A DNA stretch of 64,000 nt from JAWVFM01 sp038237625. Its GTDB lineage: Bacteria > Actinomycetota > Thermoleophilia > Solirubrobacterales > 70-9. The position numbers and the translations under genes were made by a program. The notes beneath the pieces are model-generated. The model did not search any database. It was not told where the DNA came from and saw nothing but the letters and a program-made list of their open reading frames with translations. The stretch covers positions 1 through 64,000 of the forward strand of contig JBBRYM010000016.1 in the NCBI GenBank assembly GCA_038237625.1. The letters are read 5' to 3'. Shown here piece by piece: positions 1 through 9,358 of the stretch; position 1 is the first letter of the stretch, and each line of letters starts with the position of its first letter.

Positions 1-411
<411 letters not shown>

Positions 412-610
412 AGTGACTTGAGGGTTTCAATCCGAACGTTTGTGTCACAAACGCACGGTTCCTCTGTCTTCATTGAGAGTTGCCATGCCTGGCGTGGCCC
501 CCGCGGTACACCTGTGGGGGCCGGCATGACGGGTTCATAGCTCCCGGGCGAGGGTACGCACGGGAGCCGGACCTGTCGCGAACCACGAGCCCAAGGGCCC
601 GTGTTCGCGC

Positions 611-632
611 GCTGCTCAGTTTTCAAAGACCG
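611..632 (-). promoter_or_regulatory. boxA-like antitermination element of the rRNA leader
   Basis: Minus strand reads CGGTCTTTGAAAACTGAGC, matching the CTTTGAAAACT core found ahead of 16S and 23S genes in Gram-positive and actinobacterial rrn operons, where NusB/S10 bind. It lies between the promoter and the 16S start, as expected. Confidence 0.65.
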
Positions 633-689
633 CTGTGCGCGCCGTCGGGTGATTCCCGGCGAGCGCACCTGCCTCAAGGGCGACCAGCG

Positions 690-718
690 AGTATATCGAC
701 GGCCGGGCGAGCGCGCAA
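690..718 (-). promoter_or_regulatory. Probable rRNA operon promoter
   Basis: Minus strand TTGCGC (718-713), a 17-nt spacer, then TATACT (695-690). The -10 is close to consensus and the spacing is ideal. It lies 25 bp after the tyrS stop and about 280 nt before the 16S 5' end, the usual place for an rrn promoter. Predicted transcription start is near 683. Confidence 0.6.
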
Positions 719-743
719 GGCCCTCGCCTGCCGCGCGTTGTGC

Positions 744-1922
744 CTAGGCCGAGCGCACCCGCACTCGCGCAAACCTGCGCTTGCCGAGCTGGATGATGGA
801 GCCGTCGAGCTCGCCGGCGGGAACATCCAGGCGGTCGCCGGGCGCAACCGCCTCGTCGATCTTGACCCCGCCCTGGGCCAGGAGGCGCCTGGCCTCGCTG
901 CGGCTGACGCCGAAGGCCGTGCCCAGCGCTTCCGGAAGGTGGACCTGCCCCTGCTCATCGGCGCTCAACTCGATCTCCGGGACGTCCTCGGGAACCTCGC
1001 GGCGCACGTGCACCTTGTCGAAGTGGGCCTCCGCGCGGGCCCCTGCGCCTTCGCCGTGAAACCGATCGACAAGCCTGTGCGCGAGCTCCCGCTTGGCCTC
1101 GGCAGGATGGCGATCGCCGTCGTGCGGGGTGCCCAGCAGCAGCAGCTCGTACTCGGGCAGCGCCTCGTCGGGAATGCTCATGAGCTTGCCGAACATCTCG
1201 TCGGGCGGGTCGCTCACTCCCACGTAGTTCCCGAATGACTTGCTCATCTTGCGGACCCCGTCGGTCCCAACCAGCAGCGGTGTGGTGAGGACCGACTGCG
1301 CGGGGACCCCGAAGCTCTCCTGCACGTCGCGCCCGAAGAGCAGGTTGAAGGTCTGGTCGGTGCCGCCGATCTCGACGTCCGCTTTCACCGCCACCGAGTC
1401 GTAGCCCTGAAGCACCGGATAGAGCAACTCCAGGGCCGAGATCGGCTGGGCTGCCTGCATCCGCTTGGTGAAATCGTCACGCTCGAGCAGGCGGGCGACC
1501 GTGAACCGGCGTGCGAGGTCGAAGATTTCCTCGCTTCGCATCTCCAACCATTCGCTGTTTTGTCGCACCTCCACTCGCTCGCGGTCAAGGACCTTGAAGG
1601 CCTGCTCCTGGTAGGTCGCGGCGTTGGTCTCGATCTGCCCGGGCGTCAGCACAGGCCGCTCGCCGGAGCGGCCGCTCGGGTCACCCACCCTCGCCGTGTA
1701 GTCACCGACGATGAGCACGACCGTGTGGCCCGCGTCCTGGAAGGCACGCAGCTTGTTCAGCACGACGCAGTGGCCGAGGTGGATGTCGGCCGTGGTGGGG
1801 TCAATGCCCAGCTTGACTCGCAGGGGTCGCCCGGACTCGAGCTGCTCTGCCAGGCGGCCGGCGGGCAGCGCGTCCACGGTGCCTCGCAAAAGAGATTGGA
1901 GCTGATCGGTCGAGGCTTCCAT
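744..1922 (-). CDS. tyrS: Tyrosyl-tRNA synthetase
   Basis: Class I aminoacyl-tRNA synthetase that activates tyrosine and charges tRNA-Tyr. At 392 aa it matches the usual length. The Rossmann catalytic domain carries the HIGH-type motif HLGH at residues 48-51 and KMSKS at 225-229. The last ~60 residues form an S4-type RNA-binding domain (GVSRSEARRLLAQGGVKID). The ATG at 1922 gives a natural N terminus; no clear Shine-Dalgarno is visible. It is read toward the rRNA operon, whose promoter starts 25 bp past the tyrS stop, and is divergent from the PBP gene across a 215-bp gap in which I found no clear regulatory feature such as a T-box. Confidence 0.96.
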   Translation of the reverse strand: MEASTDQLQSLLRGTVDALPAGRLAEQLESGRPLRVKLGIDPTTADIHLGHCVVLNKLRAFQDAGHTVVLIVGDYTARVGDPSGRSGERPVLTPGQIETNAATYQEQAFKVLDRERVEVRQNSEWLEMRSEEIFDLARRFTVARLLERDDFTKRMQAAQPISALELLYPVLQGYDSVAVKADVEIGGTDQTFNLLFGRDVQESFGVPAQSVLTTPLLVGTDGVRKMSKSFGNYVGVSDPPDEMFGKLMSIPDEALPEYELLLLGTPHDGDRHPAEAKRELAHRLVDRFHGEGAGARAEAHFDKVHVRREVPEDVPEIELSADEQGQVHLPEALGTAFGVSRSEARRLLAQGGVKIDEAVAPGDRLDVPAGELDGSIIQLGKRRFARVRVRSA

Positions 1923-2137
1923 CGGTGCCGCGGCATCCCGGTAGGTGCCTGCGCCGCCAATCCTAGACGGACGGCTGCAGGCTGCACCCGGCAGGGCGCC
2001 GGAGGCGATGTTCTAGACTGCCCCGCGGCCAGGGTTGATGCTCTTCGCCCCCGGCCGCCGCGCCTTGTTGCGCTTGAAGCCACCCCCGCCGGGCAGCGTC
2101 TGCGGCAATTGTCCGGCGGCCAACACGCACCCGATCG

Positions 2138-4411
2138 ATGAGAACCAGGCGCAGATTCACACTCAGATCGGCGGACCCCACCGGCAACGGCGGGCCGCGA
2201 ACGAAGCCAAGGCTGAAGAAGCTCCGGGTCGCGCTCGTCCTCGCCGGACTGGCGGTCTTGGCTTTCGTCTCCTGGATCTTCGGGATCATGATGGCGGTCG
2301 CTCAAGACCTCCCCCAGCTCGAGGATCGCGCCCAGTACGCGCGCGCCAAGAACTCGGTGATCTACGACCAGTACGGCCACCGCCTGGCCACCCTCACCAA
2401 CAACGCGGGCCGGATCCTCGTCAAATCGAAGGACATCGCGCCGGTCATGAAGGAGGCCACGGTCGCGATCGAGGACAAGCGCTTCTACGAGCACCGTGGC
2501 GTCGACTGGCTGGGCATCGCCCGCGCGGTCAAGGCCGACATCACCGGCGGCGCGACTCAGGGGGCCTCCACCATCACCCAGCAGTTCGTGAAGAACGCGT
2601 TGCGCGCCCAGCAGAGCCGCACCGTCTTCGAGAAGCTCCGCGAAGCCGCGCTGGCGTATCACCTCGAGCGCCAGTGGTCGAAGGACAAGATCCTCACCGA
2701 GTACCTGAACGAGATCTACTTCGGCGAGGGCGCGTACGGAATCGAGGCTGCCGCCAAGACCTACTTCGGCTGGGATCACCCCGGTTGTGGCGCTCCCAAG
2801 CACCGCTGCGCGTCGGAGCTCTATCCCTGGGAGGCGGCAATGCTGGCGGGAATCATCTCCTCCCCCACCGGCTACGACCCAAAGACCAATCCCGACGCCG
2901 CCAAGGCTCGCCGCGCCCAGGTTTTGGCCGACATGGCCGACCAGGGCTACATCACCACCACCGAGGAGACCGAGTACGGCCAGCAGAAGCTGCCCCAGCC
3001 CGATCAGATCCGCGCGTCGGTTCAGAGCTCGAAGGCGCCCTACTTCACCACGTGGCTTCGCCAGCAGCTCGTTGACCTCTACGGGGCGGGCGAGGCGCTC
3101 TCGGGCGGGCTTCACATCACCTCCACCCTCGACCTCGACCTCGAGAACCAGGTTCAGTCCATCATCGACAGCCGCCTCTCGGGCCTCGGCCCCTCGGCCG
3201 CAGCGGTGGTCATCGATAACAACACGGGCGGGATCCGGGCGATGGTCGGCGGCCTGGGCTACAAGGTCGACCCGTTCAACGTCGCCGCCTATGGCGCCCG
3301 CCAGCCGGGATCCTCTTTCAAGCCGTTCACGCTCGTGACGGCCCTGGAGCAGGGTCACTCGCCGGACCAGGTCTACGCCTCGGCGCCGCAGCAGCTGCCA
3401 TTCAAGGTGGAGCTGACCAGGCACGGCAAGACGAAGGTCCTGAACGACACGTTCAACGTGTCCAACTACGGCGACGAATACCTGGGGTCGGCCTCGATCT
3501 CCACCGCCACCACCTATTCCGACAACTCCGTGTACTCCCAACTAGGGATGCAAGTGGGCCCGGTGAACATCGCGGACACCGCGCAGAAGATGGGCATCAC
3601 GAGCGACCTGGCGAGCGAGTTCAAGTACTCGGTGAACGGCGGGCCGTTCACCCCCTACAACCCGGCGCTGATCCTCGGCGGCCTGCAGACCGGCGTCAAC
3701 CCACTCGAGATGGCTCACGCATACGAGACCCTCGCCGAGAACGGCCAGCTCGTCTCGGGCTCGATGGCCGCGAGCAAGGGCGCGCCCGTCGGCGTCGAAA
3801 AGGTCACTGACGAAAACGGCAAGCTGGTCGCCCCCGACGGCGGCAGCAGCGGCCAGAACGAGCCGCAGCTACAACAGGTGATCGATCCGGCTGCGGCGCA
3901 GACCGCGAAGTCGATCCTCGAAACCGTTGTTCAGAACGGGACCGGCGTCCGCGCGAATACGGGAGACGTCGGCGAGTTTGGCAAGACCGGCACAACCACC
4001 AACAACGGCGACGCCTGGTTCGTCGGCGCCACGCCGGCCATCACCGTCGCCGTCTGGGTCGGCTTCCCCGACAGCGTCAAGCCGATGACGACCGAGTACA
4101 ACGGCGGTCCCGTCGACGGCGGAACCATCCCCGCTGAGCTCTTCAACTCGATCGTTCACGCCTATGAGGATCTGAAGGCCAGCCGCCCGACCGGACCCAC
4201 GTCGACAACCTCGGGCTCAGCGTCCTCGGGCTACACGGCGCCGTCCCTTCCGACCACGACCCCAACGACGGCGACCGCGCCCGCCGCCCCGGACACCACT
4301 GGCGGCACGGGTGGCGGGACGGCGCAGCAGGCGCCGGCGACACCGGCGACCCCACCTCCCAGCGCCGGCGGCACCGCGCCCCCCAGCGGTGGCGGTGTGG
4401 GCGCGGGCTAG
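2138..4411 (+). CDS. Class A penicillin-binding protein (PBP1a-type)
   Basis: Bifunctional peptidoglycan synthase, 757 aa, anchored by one N-terminal membrane helix (about residues 30-52) with the bulk outside. The GT51 glycosyltransferase domain has EDKRFYEHRG (catalytic Glu112) and QGASTITQQ at 141-149. The transpeptidase domain has SxxK (S392-K395), SDN (461-463) and KTG (616-618), so all catalytic motifs are intact. The last ~80 residues are a low-complexity Ser/Thr/Pro/Gly tail, common in actinobacterial PBPs. Its stop and the mpg stop share one CTAG at 4408-4411, so the two genes converge with overlapping ends and no room for a terminator. Confidence 0.95.
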   Translation: MRTRRRFTLRSADPTGNGGPRTKPRLKKLRVALVLAGLAVLAFVSWIFGIMMAVAQDLPQLEDRAQYARAKNSVIYDQYGHRLATLTNNAGRILVKSKDIAPVMKEATVAIEDKRFYEHRGVDWLGIARAVKADITGGATQGASTITQQFVKNALRAQQSRTVFEKLREAALAYHLERQWSKDKILTEYLNEIYFGEGAYGIEAAAKTYFGWDHPGCGAPKHRCASELYPWEAAMLAGIISSPTGYDPKTNPDAAKARRAQVLADMADQGYITTTEETEYGQQKLPQPDQIRASVQSSKAPYFTTWLRQQLVDLYGAGEALSGGLHITSTLDLDLENQVQSIIDSRLSGLGPSAAAVVIDNNTGGIRAMVGGLGYKVDPFNVAAYGARQPGSSFKPFTLVTALEQGHSPDQVYASAPQQLPFKVELTRHGKTKVLNDTFNVSNYGDEYLGSASISTATTYSDNSVYSQLGMQVGPVNIADTAQKMGITSDLASEFKYSVNGGPFTPYNPALILGGLQTGVNPLEMAHAYETLAENGQLVSGSMAASKGAPVGVEKVTDENGKLVAPDGGSSGQNEPQLQQVIDPAAAQTAKSILETVVQNGTGVRANTGDVGEFGKTGTTTNNGDAWFVGATPAITVAVWVGFPDSVKPMTTEYNGGPVDGGTIPAELFNSIVHAYEDLKASRPTGPTSTTSGSASSGYTAPSLPTTTPTTATAPAAPDTTGGTGGGTAQQAPATPATPPPSAGGTAPPSGGGVGAG

Positions 4412-4998
4412 ACCGTCGCGCGAACCGGGCCCGCGGGCCGGCTGAGGTACTCGCTGTCCGCGGCGCAAAAGCGCCAGGGGTAGTCGACGGCGCGGCTGAT
4501 CCCGATGCGAGGGCCGACGACAACCTCGACGTCCTGCCACGCGCCCTCGGCCGCTCGCAGCTCGAACGGCGGTTCGGTGAGCGAGAGCCCGTTGACACCC
4601 AGTCCCATCCCAAGTGCCTGCGTGAGCTTCCCCGGGCCCGAGCACAACTCGCGGCGGTCGCTGCGCCTGCGCCGAGCGATCATCGCGTCGGTGCCCACTG
4701 TGGGCTCCAGCGCGCGGATCAGGACCGCTGCAGCGCGGCCCTCCGGCTCGCAGACGGCGTTCAACAAGTAGTGCACTCCATAGGAGAAGTACACGTAGGC
4801 CAACCCGGGCAAGCCGAAGAGCACGGCGTTTCGGGTCGTGGGCCCGTTGTAGCCGTGGCAGGCCGGGTCGTCGGAGTCGTAGCTCTCCGTTTCGACGATC
4901 ACTCCTCCGCTGCCTTCGTAACGCAGCGTGCAGCCGATGAGCTCGCGCGCGACCTCGTGAACCGAGCGATCGAAGAATTCAGGCCCGAGCGCCGTCAA
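4408..4998 (-). CDS. mpg: 3-methyladenine DNA glycosylase (AAG/MPG family)
   Basis: Base-excision repair enzyme that removes alkylated purines. It shows the family features: LIGCTLRYEGSGGVIVETE, a DPACHGYNGPTTRNAVLFG stretch and the YVYFSYGVHYLLN block. I place the start at TTG 4998, which overlaps the argH stop as TTGA; this gives 196 aa, typical for the family. An upstream extension to 5103 would read inside argH and adds no recognisable sequence. It is the last gene of the long minus-strand run and is probably translated by coupling to argH. Confidence 0.88.
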   Translation of the reverse strand: MTALGPEFFDRSVHEVARELIGCTLRYEGSGGVIVETESYDSDDPACHGYNGPTTRNAVLFGLPGLAYVYFSYGVHYLLNAVCEPEGRAAAVLIRALEPTVGTDAMIARRRRSDRRELCSGPGKLTQALGMGLGVNGLSLTEPPFELRAAEGAWQDVEVVVGPRIGISRAVDYPWRFCAADSEYLSRPAGPVRATV

Positions 4999-6374
4999 GG
5001 GCTCTCGGCGTGAACCGAGTCGAGAGCGCGGTGGGCCGCCGCCAGTTGCCGCGTAAGCGGCTCGGCTCCCGTGCCTCCCGCGGAGACCTTCGAGTCCAGC
5101 CACGCCCCTTCGGCCAGGACCTCGTAATACTCGTCGTCGAGCAGCGGCGAAATCTTCGCCACCTCCGCGCGATCGAGCCCGGAGAGGGAAACGTCACGCT
5201 CGAGCGCCAGCCGAACCAGGTCGCCGACAACGCCATGGGCCTGGCGGAACGGCATCCCCTTGCGGACCAGCAGGTCGGCGACGTCGGTGGCCGCCACCAT
5301 CTCGTCGGCGGCGGCGGAAGCCATCCGCTCGCGATCGAAGCTGATGCCCGCGAGCATCCTCTCCGCCGCCTCGAGGCAGAGCTCGACGGTGTCGGCAGCG
5401 TCGAAGAGGGCCTCCTTGTCCTCTTGTAGATCCTTTGAGTAGGAGAGCGGCAGCGCGTGCAGGACGCCGAGGAGGCGGCTCAGCGACGAGGCGACGCGCG
5501 GCGCCTTGGCCCGCAGGAGCTCCGCTGCGTCGGGGTTCTTCTTCTGCGGCATGATGCTCGACCCCGAAGAGAAATCGTCGGCCACCGAGCAGAAGCCGAA
5601 TTCCTGGCTCGACCAGATCACGAGCTCGGAACCCAGCCTCGACAGGTGCGTCGAGCACACGCTCGCCGCGTACAGGTAGTCGAGCGCAAAGTCGCGGTTG
5701 GAGACGGCGTCGATCGAGTTCGGCGAGGGGCGCGCGTAGCCGAGCTCGGCTGCCGTCGCATCGCGATCGAGATCCCAGTTGAGCCCCGCCAGCGCGCCCG
5801 AGCCAAGAGGCATCGCCTGGGTGGAGCGGGCGGCGAAGTCGAAACGAATTGCATCGCGCTCGAGCATCCAGAAGTAGGCGAGCAGATGGTGGCCGAGGTA
5901 GACCGGCTGGGCACGCTGAAGGTGCGTATAGCCGGGCAACCGCCAGTCGCGGTGAGCCTCGGCGAGCGCCAGCAGCCTCGCCATCAACTCGGCGACGAGC
6001 TCGCCCGCGCGCTCGGCGCGCGCCCGCACGTGCAGCGTCAGGTCGGTGGCGACCTGGTCGTTTCGCGAGCGCCCGGTATGGAGCTTGCCCCCCACGGGAC
6101 CGGCGAGATCCGTGATCCGCCGCTCGATCGCCATATGGATGTCCTCGTCGGAGTCCGCGAATGGGAACTCCCCTGCTTCGAGCTCGCCGGCCACCGAGTC
6201 GAGTGCCTGCTCCAGCTGTGTGGCCTCGTCGCCGCTCAGAACGCCGGCACGCTGGAGGGCATGGACATGAGCGCGCGAGCCGGCGACGTCCTCGCGCCAC
6301 AGCCGCCGGTCGAACGCGATCGAGGCGTTCATCCTCGCGAAAAGGGGGTCCTGCGGATCTTCAAGCCGGGTCAT
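4995..6374 (-). CDS. argH: Argininosuccinate lyase
   Basis: Final step of arginine synthesis: argininosuccinate to arginine and fumarate. 459 aa. The fumarase/aspartase superfamily signature GSSIMPQKKNPD sits at residues 271-282, with TGRSRNDQ at 100-107 and YTHLQRAQP around 149-157. A TATCCT box 7 nt before the ATG suggests its own leaderless promoter although it follows the DegT gene by only 36 bp. No other arg genes are in the window. Its stop overlaps the mpg start. Confidence 0.97.
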   Translation of the reverse strand: MTRLEDPQDPLFARMNASIAFDRRLWREDVAGSRAHVHALQRAGVLSGDEATQLEQALDSVAGELEAGEFPFADSDEDIHMAIERRITDLAGPVGGKLHTGRSRNDQVATDLTLHVRARAERAGELVAELMARLLALAEAHRDWRLPGYTHLQRAQPVYLGHHLLAYFWMLERDAIRFDFAARSTQAMPLGSGALAGLNWDLDRDATAAELGYARPSPNSIDAVSNRDFALDYLYAASVCSTHLSRLGSELVIWSSQEFGFCSVADDFSSGSSIMPQKKNPDAAELLRAKAPRVASSLSRLLGVLHALPLSYSKDLQEDKEALFDAADTVELCLEAAERMLAGISFDRERMASAAADEMVAATDVADLLVRKGMPFRQAHGVVGDLVRLALERDVSLSGLDRAEVAKISPLLDDEYYEVLAEGAWLDSKVSAGGTGAEPLTRQLAAAHRALDSVHAESP

Positions 6375-6410
6375 CGTCGCCAGGATAGGCCGGGCGCGGC
6401 GGGCGCAGGC

Positions 6411-7574
6411 TCAGCTCCAGTGGCCGCGCAGGGCCTCGGCCAGAGCCTCGGACACGCGCTCGACCTCAGGCTCGCCCATCGCGCCGAAGAACGGCAGTGC
6501 CAGCGACCGCGCCGAGGCCTCCTCGGCGATCGGAAACTCCCCGCCAGAGAAGCCGTAGAGCTCACGGTAGTGAGGCATCAGGTGGATGCACGGCAGATAG
6601 GCCTTGGATGCCACCCCGCGCCGGTCGAGATCGGCGATCACGGCGTCGCGATCGGCGCCGGAGGGCAGCCTGACGGTGTAGACGAACCACGTGCGGCGCT
6701 GCGGTTCAGGCGCCGCGGCAGGAAGCACGAGCTTGGCAGGGTCGCCCTCCCCGGCGCGAGCGGCGCCGTCAAGTGCTTTCAGGCGGTCGCAGTAGAGCTC
6801 CGCCACACGCTCGCGCGCTGCGAGAAGCTCTTCGAGCCGCTCGAGCTGGGCGATGCCGATGGCCGCCTGGATCTCCGTGAGCCGGTAATTCCAGCCGAGC
6901 CGGTCGTGATCCAGCCAGTCCATGTCGATGGCTCGCCCCTGATTGCGAAGGCTGCGCAGGCGGGAGGCGCTCTCGGCCCCCGAGGGGATCAGCATGCCTC
7001 CCTCGCCGGTCGTGATCTGCTTGTTGGCGTAGAAGGCGAACGCCGCCAGGTTGCCTCTGGCCCCAACGGTCCGACCCTCGTGGTCGCGAGCACAGAGTGA
7101 CTCGCAGGCATCCTCGAGGACACCGAGATTGCGGGCCAAGGCAAGCTTTTCAAAGGACTCGATGGCCGCCGCGTGGCCGAAGATGTGGACCGGCAGGATT
7201 CCCGCGGTCCCCTCCCCCACGACCGCCTCGGCGGCGCCCGGATCGAGGTTGAGGGTCAGGGGGTCGACGTCGGCGAAGACCGGTGTGACCCCCTCGTAGA
7301 GCAGGCAGTTGGCGGAGGCAACGAAGCTGAACGGTGATGTGACGACCTCATCGCCCGGGCCCCAGCCCAGGTCGCGAACCCCGAGGTGCAGCGCGGCCGT
7401 GCCCGAAGACACCGCCACGGCATCCTCGGCACCGATCGCAGCGGCGAAGCGGCGCTCGAATTCGTCCTGCATGGGGCCGAGCGAGAGCTGACCCGAACGC
7501 AGCACCTCGAGCACCAGCTCCTGCTCGCGCGGGCCGATGTCCGGCCGTGCCAGCGGTATGCGCTCGGCGCCCAC
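6411..7574 (-). CDS. DegT/DnrJ/EryC1/StrS-family PLP aminotransferase
   Basis: PLP-dependent sugar-type aminotransferase, 387 aa. It shows the fold-type I pattern of the family: SSGTAALHL near 56-64, EDACES at 154-159 in place of the common EDAAQ, and the Schiff-base lysine in FYANKQITTGEGG (Lys185). Such enzymes usually aminate a keto-sugar nucleotide for cell-surface glycans; the substrate here is unknown. I chose GTG 7574, two bases after the cimA stop. The longer reading frame to 7697 lies inside cimA and does not look like family sequence. Why it sits between cimA and argH is unclear. Confidence 0.88.
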   Translation of the reverse strand: MGAERIPLARPDIGPREQELVLEVLRSGQLSLGPMQDEFERRFAAAIGAEDAVAVSSGTAALHLGVRDLGWGPGDEVVTSPFSFVASANCLLYEGVTPVFADVDPLTLNLDPGAAEAVVGEGTAGILPVHIFGHAAAIESFEKLALARNLGVLEDACESLCARDHEGRTVGARGNLAAFAFYANKQITTGEGGMLIPSGAESASRLRSLRNQGRAIDMDWLDHDRLGWNYRLTEIQAAIGIAQLERLEELLAARERVAELYCDRLKALDGAARAGEGDPAKLVLPAAAPEPQRRTWFVYTVRLPSGADRDAVIADLDRRGVASKAYLPCIHLMPHYRELYGFSGGEFPIAEEASARSLALPFFGAMGEPEVERVSEALAEALRGHWS

Positions 7575-7575
7575 G

Positions 7576-9237
7576 TCAGTCGGGTTCCCCCGCAGCCCCG
7601 GACGCGGGAGCAGCGTCAAATATCTGCGGCGAAGCCGCGGACAAGTTGTTCGGGCGGGAGCGGAGGAGCTGGCGGGAGTTGTTCGGCTGGAAGGCATATT
7701 CCAGTGACTCCACCAGCGCCTCCCATGACGCCTCGATGATGTTCTCGGAGACGCCGATCGTGCCCCACGACTCGCCCGCGGCCGCGGACTCCAGCAGCAC
7801 CCGCGTCACCGCCCCGGTGCCGTGGTCCTCATCGAGGATCCTCACCTTGTAGTTGACGAGCTCGATGTCGGCGAGGTGTGGATGCAGATCGGTGATCGCG
7901 TCGCGAAGCGCGCGGTCGAGTGCGTTCACCGGGCCATTGCCCTCCGCCGTGCGCACGTAGCGCTTCTCGCCGACCCAGACCTTGATCGTCGCCTCGGTCT
8001 CGACGGCGCCGTCGGCGCGCTTCTCGACGATCACGCGAAAGCTCTCCAGGCGGAACAGCGGCTGGTACTCGCCCGACTCGCGGCGCAGGAGCAACTCGAA
8101 AGAGGCGCTGGCCGCCTCGTAGTGATAGCCGCGGTGCTCACGCTCCTTCAGCCGCTCCACGGCCTGGCCTGCTCCATCGTCGCCCAGCACGATGCCGGCG
8201 TCGGCAGCGCGCCTGCGCACCGAGCCCTTGCCGGACAGCTCCGAGATCACGATCTCACGAGCGTTACCGACCAGGGCCGGATCCAGGTGCTCGAAGGTCC
8301 GAGCGTCGGCCTCGACCCCCGCCACGTGCATTCCGCCCTTGTGAGCGAAGGCGTTGCGCCCGACGTAAGCACGGTCGGGGTCGGGGCTCTGGTTGGTCAG
8401 CTCATCGAGGAAGTGCGCGGTCTCGGTGAGCAGGCGCAGCTGCTCTTCGCTCACGCACTCGTGTCCCATCTTCAGCTGGAGGGCCGGAAGGATCGAGACG
8501 AGATTCGAGTTACCGCAGCGCTCCCCGTAGCCGTTCATGGTGCCCTGCACCATCCGAGCTCCGGCGTCCACCGCCGCCAGCGAGTTGGCGACCCCGCATT
8601 CGGCGTCGTTGTGGGCGTGGATTCCGACCTGAACGTCTGGTCCCAGGGTCTCGACGACCGACGCCGTTGCCGACGCGACCTGCGGCGGGAGGCTCGAACC
8701 GTTGGTGTCGCAGAGCGTGACGTTCTCGGCGCCGCCCTCCACGGCAGCCCGCAGGCATTCGAGCGCGTATGCCGAGTCGTCTCGCCAGGCGTCGAAGAAA
8801 TGCTCGGCGTCGTAGATCACGCGTTTGCCCTCCTCGCGAAGGAAGGCGACCGAATCGCCGATCATCGCGAGGTTCTCCTCGCGGCTGACCTTCGTGACCT
8901 TCTCCAGGTGAAGTCCCCAGGTCTTGCCAACGAGCGTGCAGACCGGCGCGAAGGACGCCGCCAGCACCTGCAGCCCCTGGTCGTCGGCAGCCGCGAGGTC
9001 GCGCCGGCGAGTCATGCCGAAGGCACACACCAGCGCGCCGGACAGCTCGACTTCGGCGAGCAGCTCGAACAGCTCTGCCTCCTTGGGGTTCGACGCGGGA
9101 AAGCCGGCCTCGACGAACCCGATCCCGAGCCGGTCGAGGGCGCGGACCACGCGCACCTTTTCCTGGGCCGAGAGGGACATGCCCTGGCCCTGCATGCCGT
9201 CGCGAAGGGTTGTGTCGTAGAGGTGAACCTGAGTCAC
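7576..9237 (-). CDS. cimA: (R)-citramalate synthase
   Basis: Condenses acetyl-CoA with pyruvate to citramalate, the first step of the threonine-independent isoleucine route; leuCD and leuB can then carry the product to 2-ketobutyrate. 553 aa. N-terminal HMGL-like TIM barrel with YDTTLRDGMQGQG and a metal-binding HAHNDAECGVANS, then a LeuA-type allosteric C-terminal domain. The sequence is clearly different from the leuA product in this window. Start GTG 9237 is supported by GGAAAGG 9 nt upstream; the longer ORF to 9300 lacks family sequence. It lies downstream of leuB and ilvE in the same run, which fits an isoleucine role. Confidence 0.92.
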   Translation of the reverse strand: MTQVHLYDTTLRDGMQGQGMSLSAQEKVRVVRALDRLGIGFVEAGFPASNPKEAELFELLAEVELSGALVCAFGMTRRRDLAAADDQGLQVLAASFAPVCTLVGKTWGLHLEKVTKVSREENLAMIGDSVAFLREEGKRVIYDAEHFFDAWRDDSAYALECLRAAVEGGAENVTLCDTNGSSLPPQVASATASVVETLGPDVQVGIHAHNDAECGVANSLAAVDAGARMVQGTMNGYGERCGNSNLVSILPALQLKMGHECVSEEQLRLLTETAHFLDELTNQSPDPDRAYVGRNAFAHKGGMHVAGVEADARTFEHLDPALVGNAREIVISELSGKGSVRRRAADAGIVLGDDGAGQAVERLKEREHRGYHYEAASASFELLLRRESGEYQPLFRLESFRVIVEKRADGAVETEATIKVWVGEKRYVRTAEGNGPVNALDRALRDAITDLHPHLADIELVNYKVRILDEDHGTGAVTRVLLESAAAGESWGTIGVSENIIEASWEALVESLEYAFQPNNSRQLLRSRPNNLSAASPQIFDAAPASGAAGEPD

Positions 9238-9307
9238 TGGCTGATGCCTTTCCGAGTCCGAGTGTTCGAGCGAGGGTGCGCGGCAGGGCCGCGCGGCCAC
9301 GGGGCGT

Positions 9308-9358
9308 CTACGCCGCCGCGGCGCGCCTAATTCGCTCGATGGACCCGGTGCGGTGCAT
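9308..9358 (-). CDS. Possible 16-residue leader peptide between ilvE and cimA
   Basis: A short frame begins with ATG in a TGATG overlap with the ilvE stop and reads MHRTGSIERIRRAAAA before TAG. It includes two Ile codons (ATC, ATT). Beyond it lies a perfect 12-bp palindrome GGCCGCGCGGCC (9288-9299) and then the cimA ribosome-binding site. It could tune cimA by reinitiation or isoleucine sensing, but two scattered Ile codons are weak evidence and it may be chance. Confidence 0.25.
   Translation of the reverse strand: MHRTGSIERIRRAAAA

Larger units (their letters stand above)
412..743 (-). other. rRNA operon leader region (no protein gene)
   Basis: This 332-nt stretch between the 16S 5' end and the tyrS stop holds no credible gene. 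On the minus strand it carries in order a sigma70-type promoter (718-690), a boxA-like element (632-611) and several hairpins: CTCCCG/CGGGAG at 541-566, GGCCCCC/GGGGGCC at 496-522 and a near-perfect palindrome CGTTTGTG-T-CACAAACG at 437-453. These would form the processing and antitermination leader of the rRNA precursor. No tRNA was recognised. Confidence 0.75.

Noticed and set aside
1923..2137. T-box riboswitch upstream of tyrS
   Set aside because: No T-box core, specifier stem or terminator is visible in the 215-bp gap.
1757..3541. 594-aa minus-strand frame opposite the PBP gene
   Set aside because: Antisense shadow of the PBP gene, with the tail out of frame in tyrS; no domain recognised.
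4408..4411. Overlapping stop codons of the PBP and mpg genes as a possible annotation error
   Set aside because: CTAG is self-complementary and both proteins end naturally there; simply very compact convergent genes.
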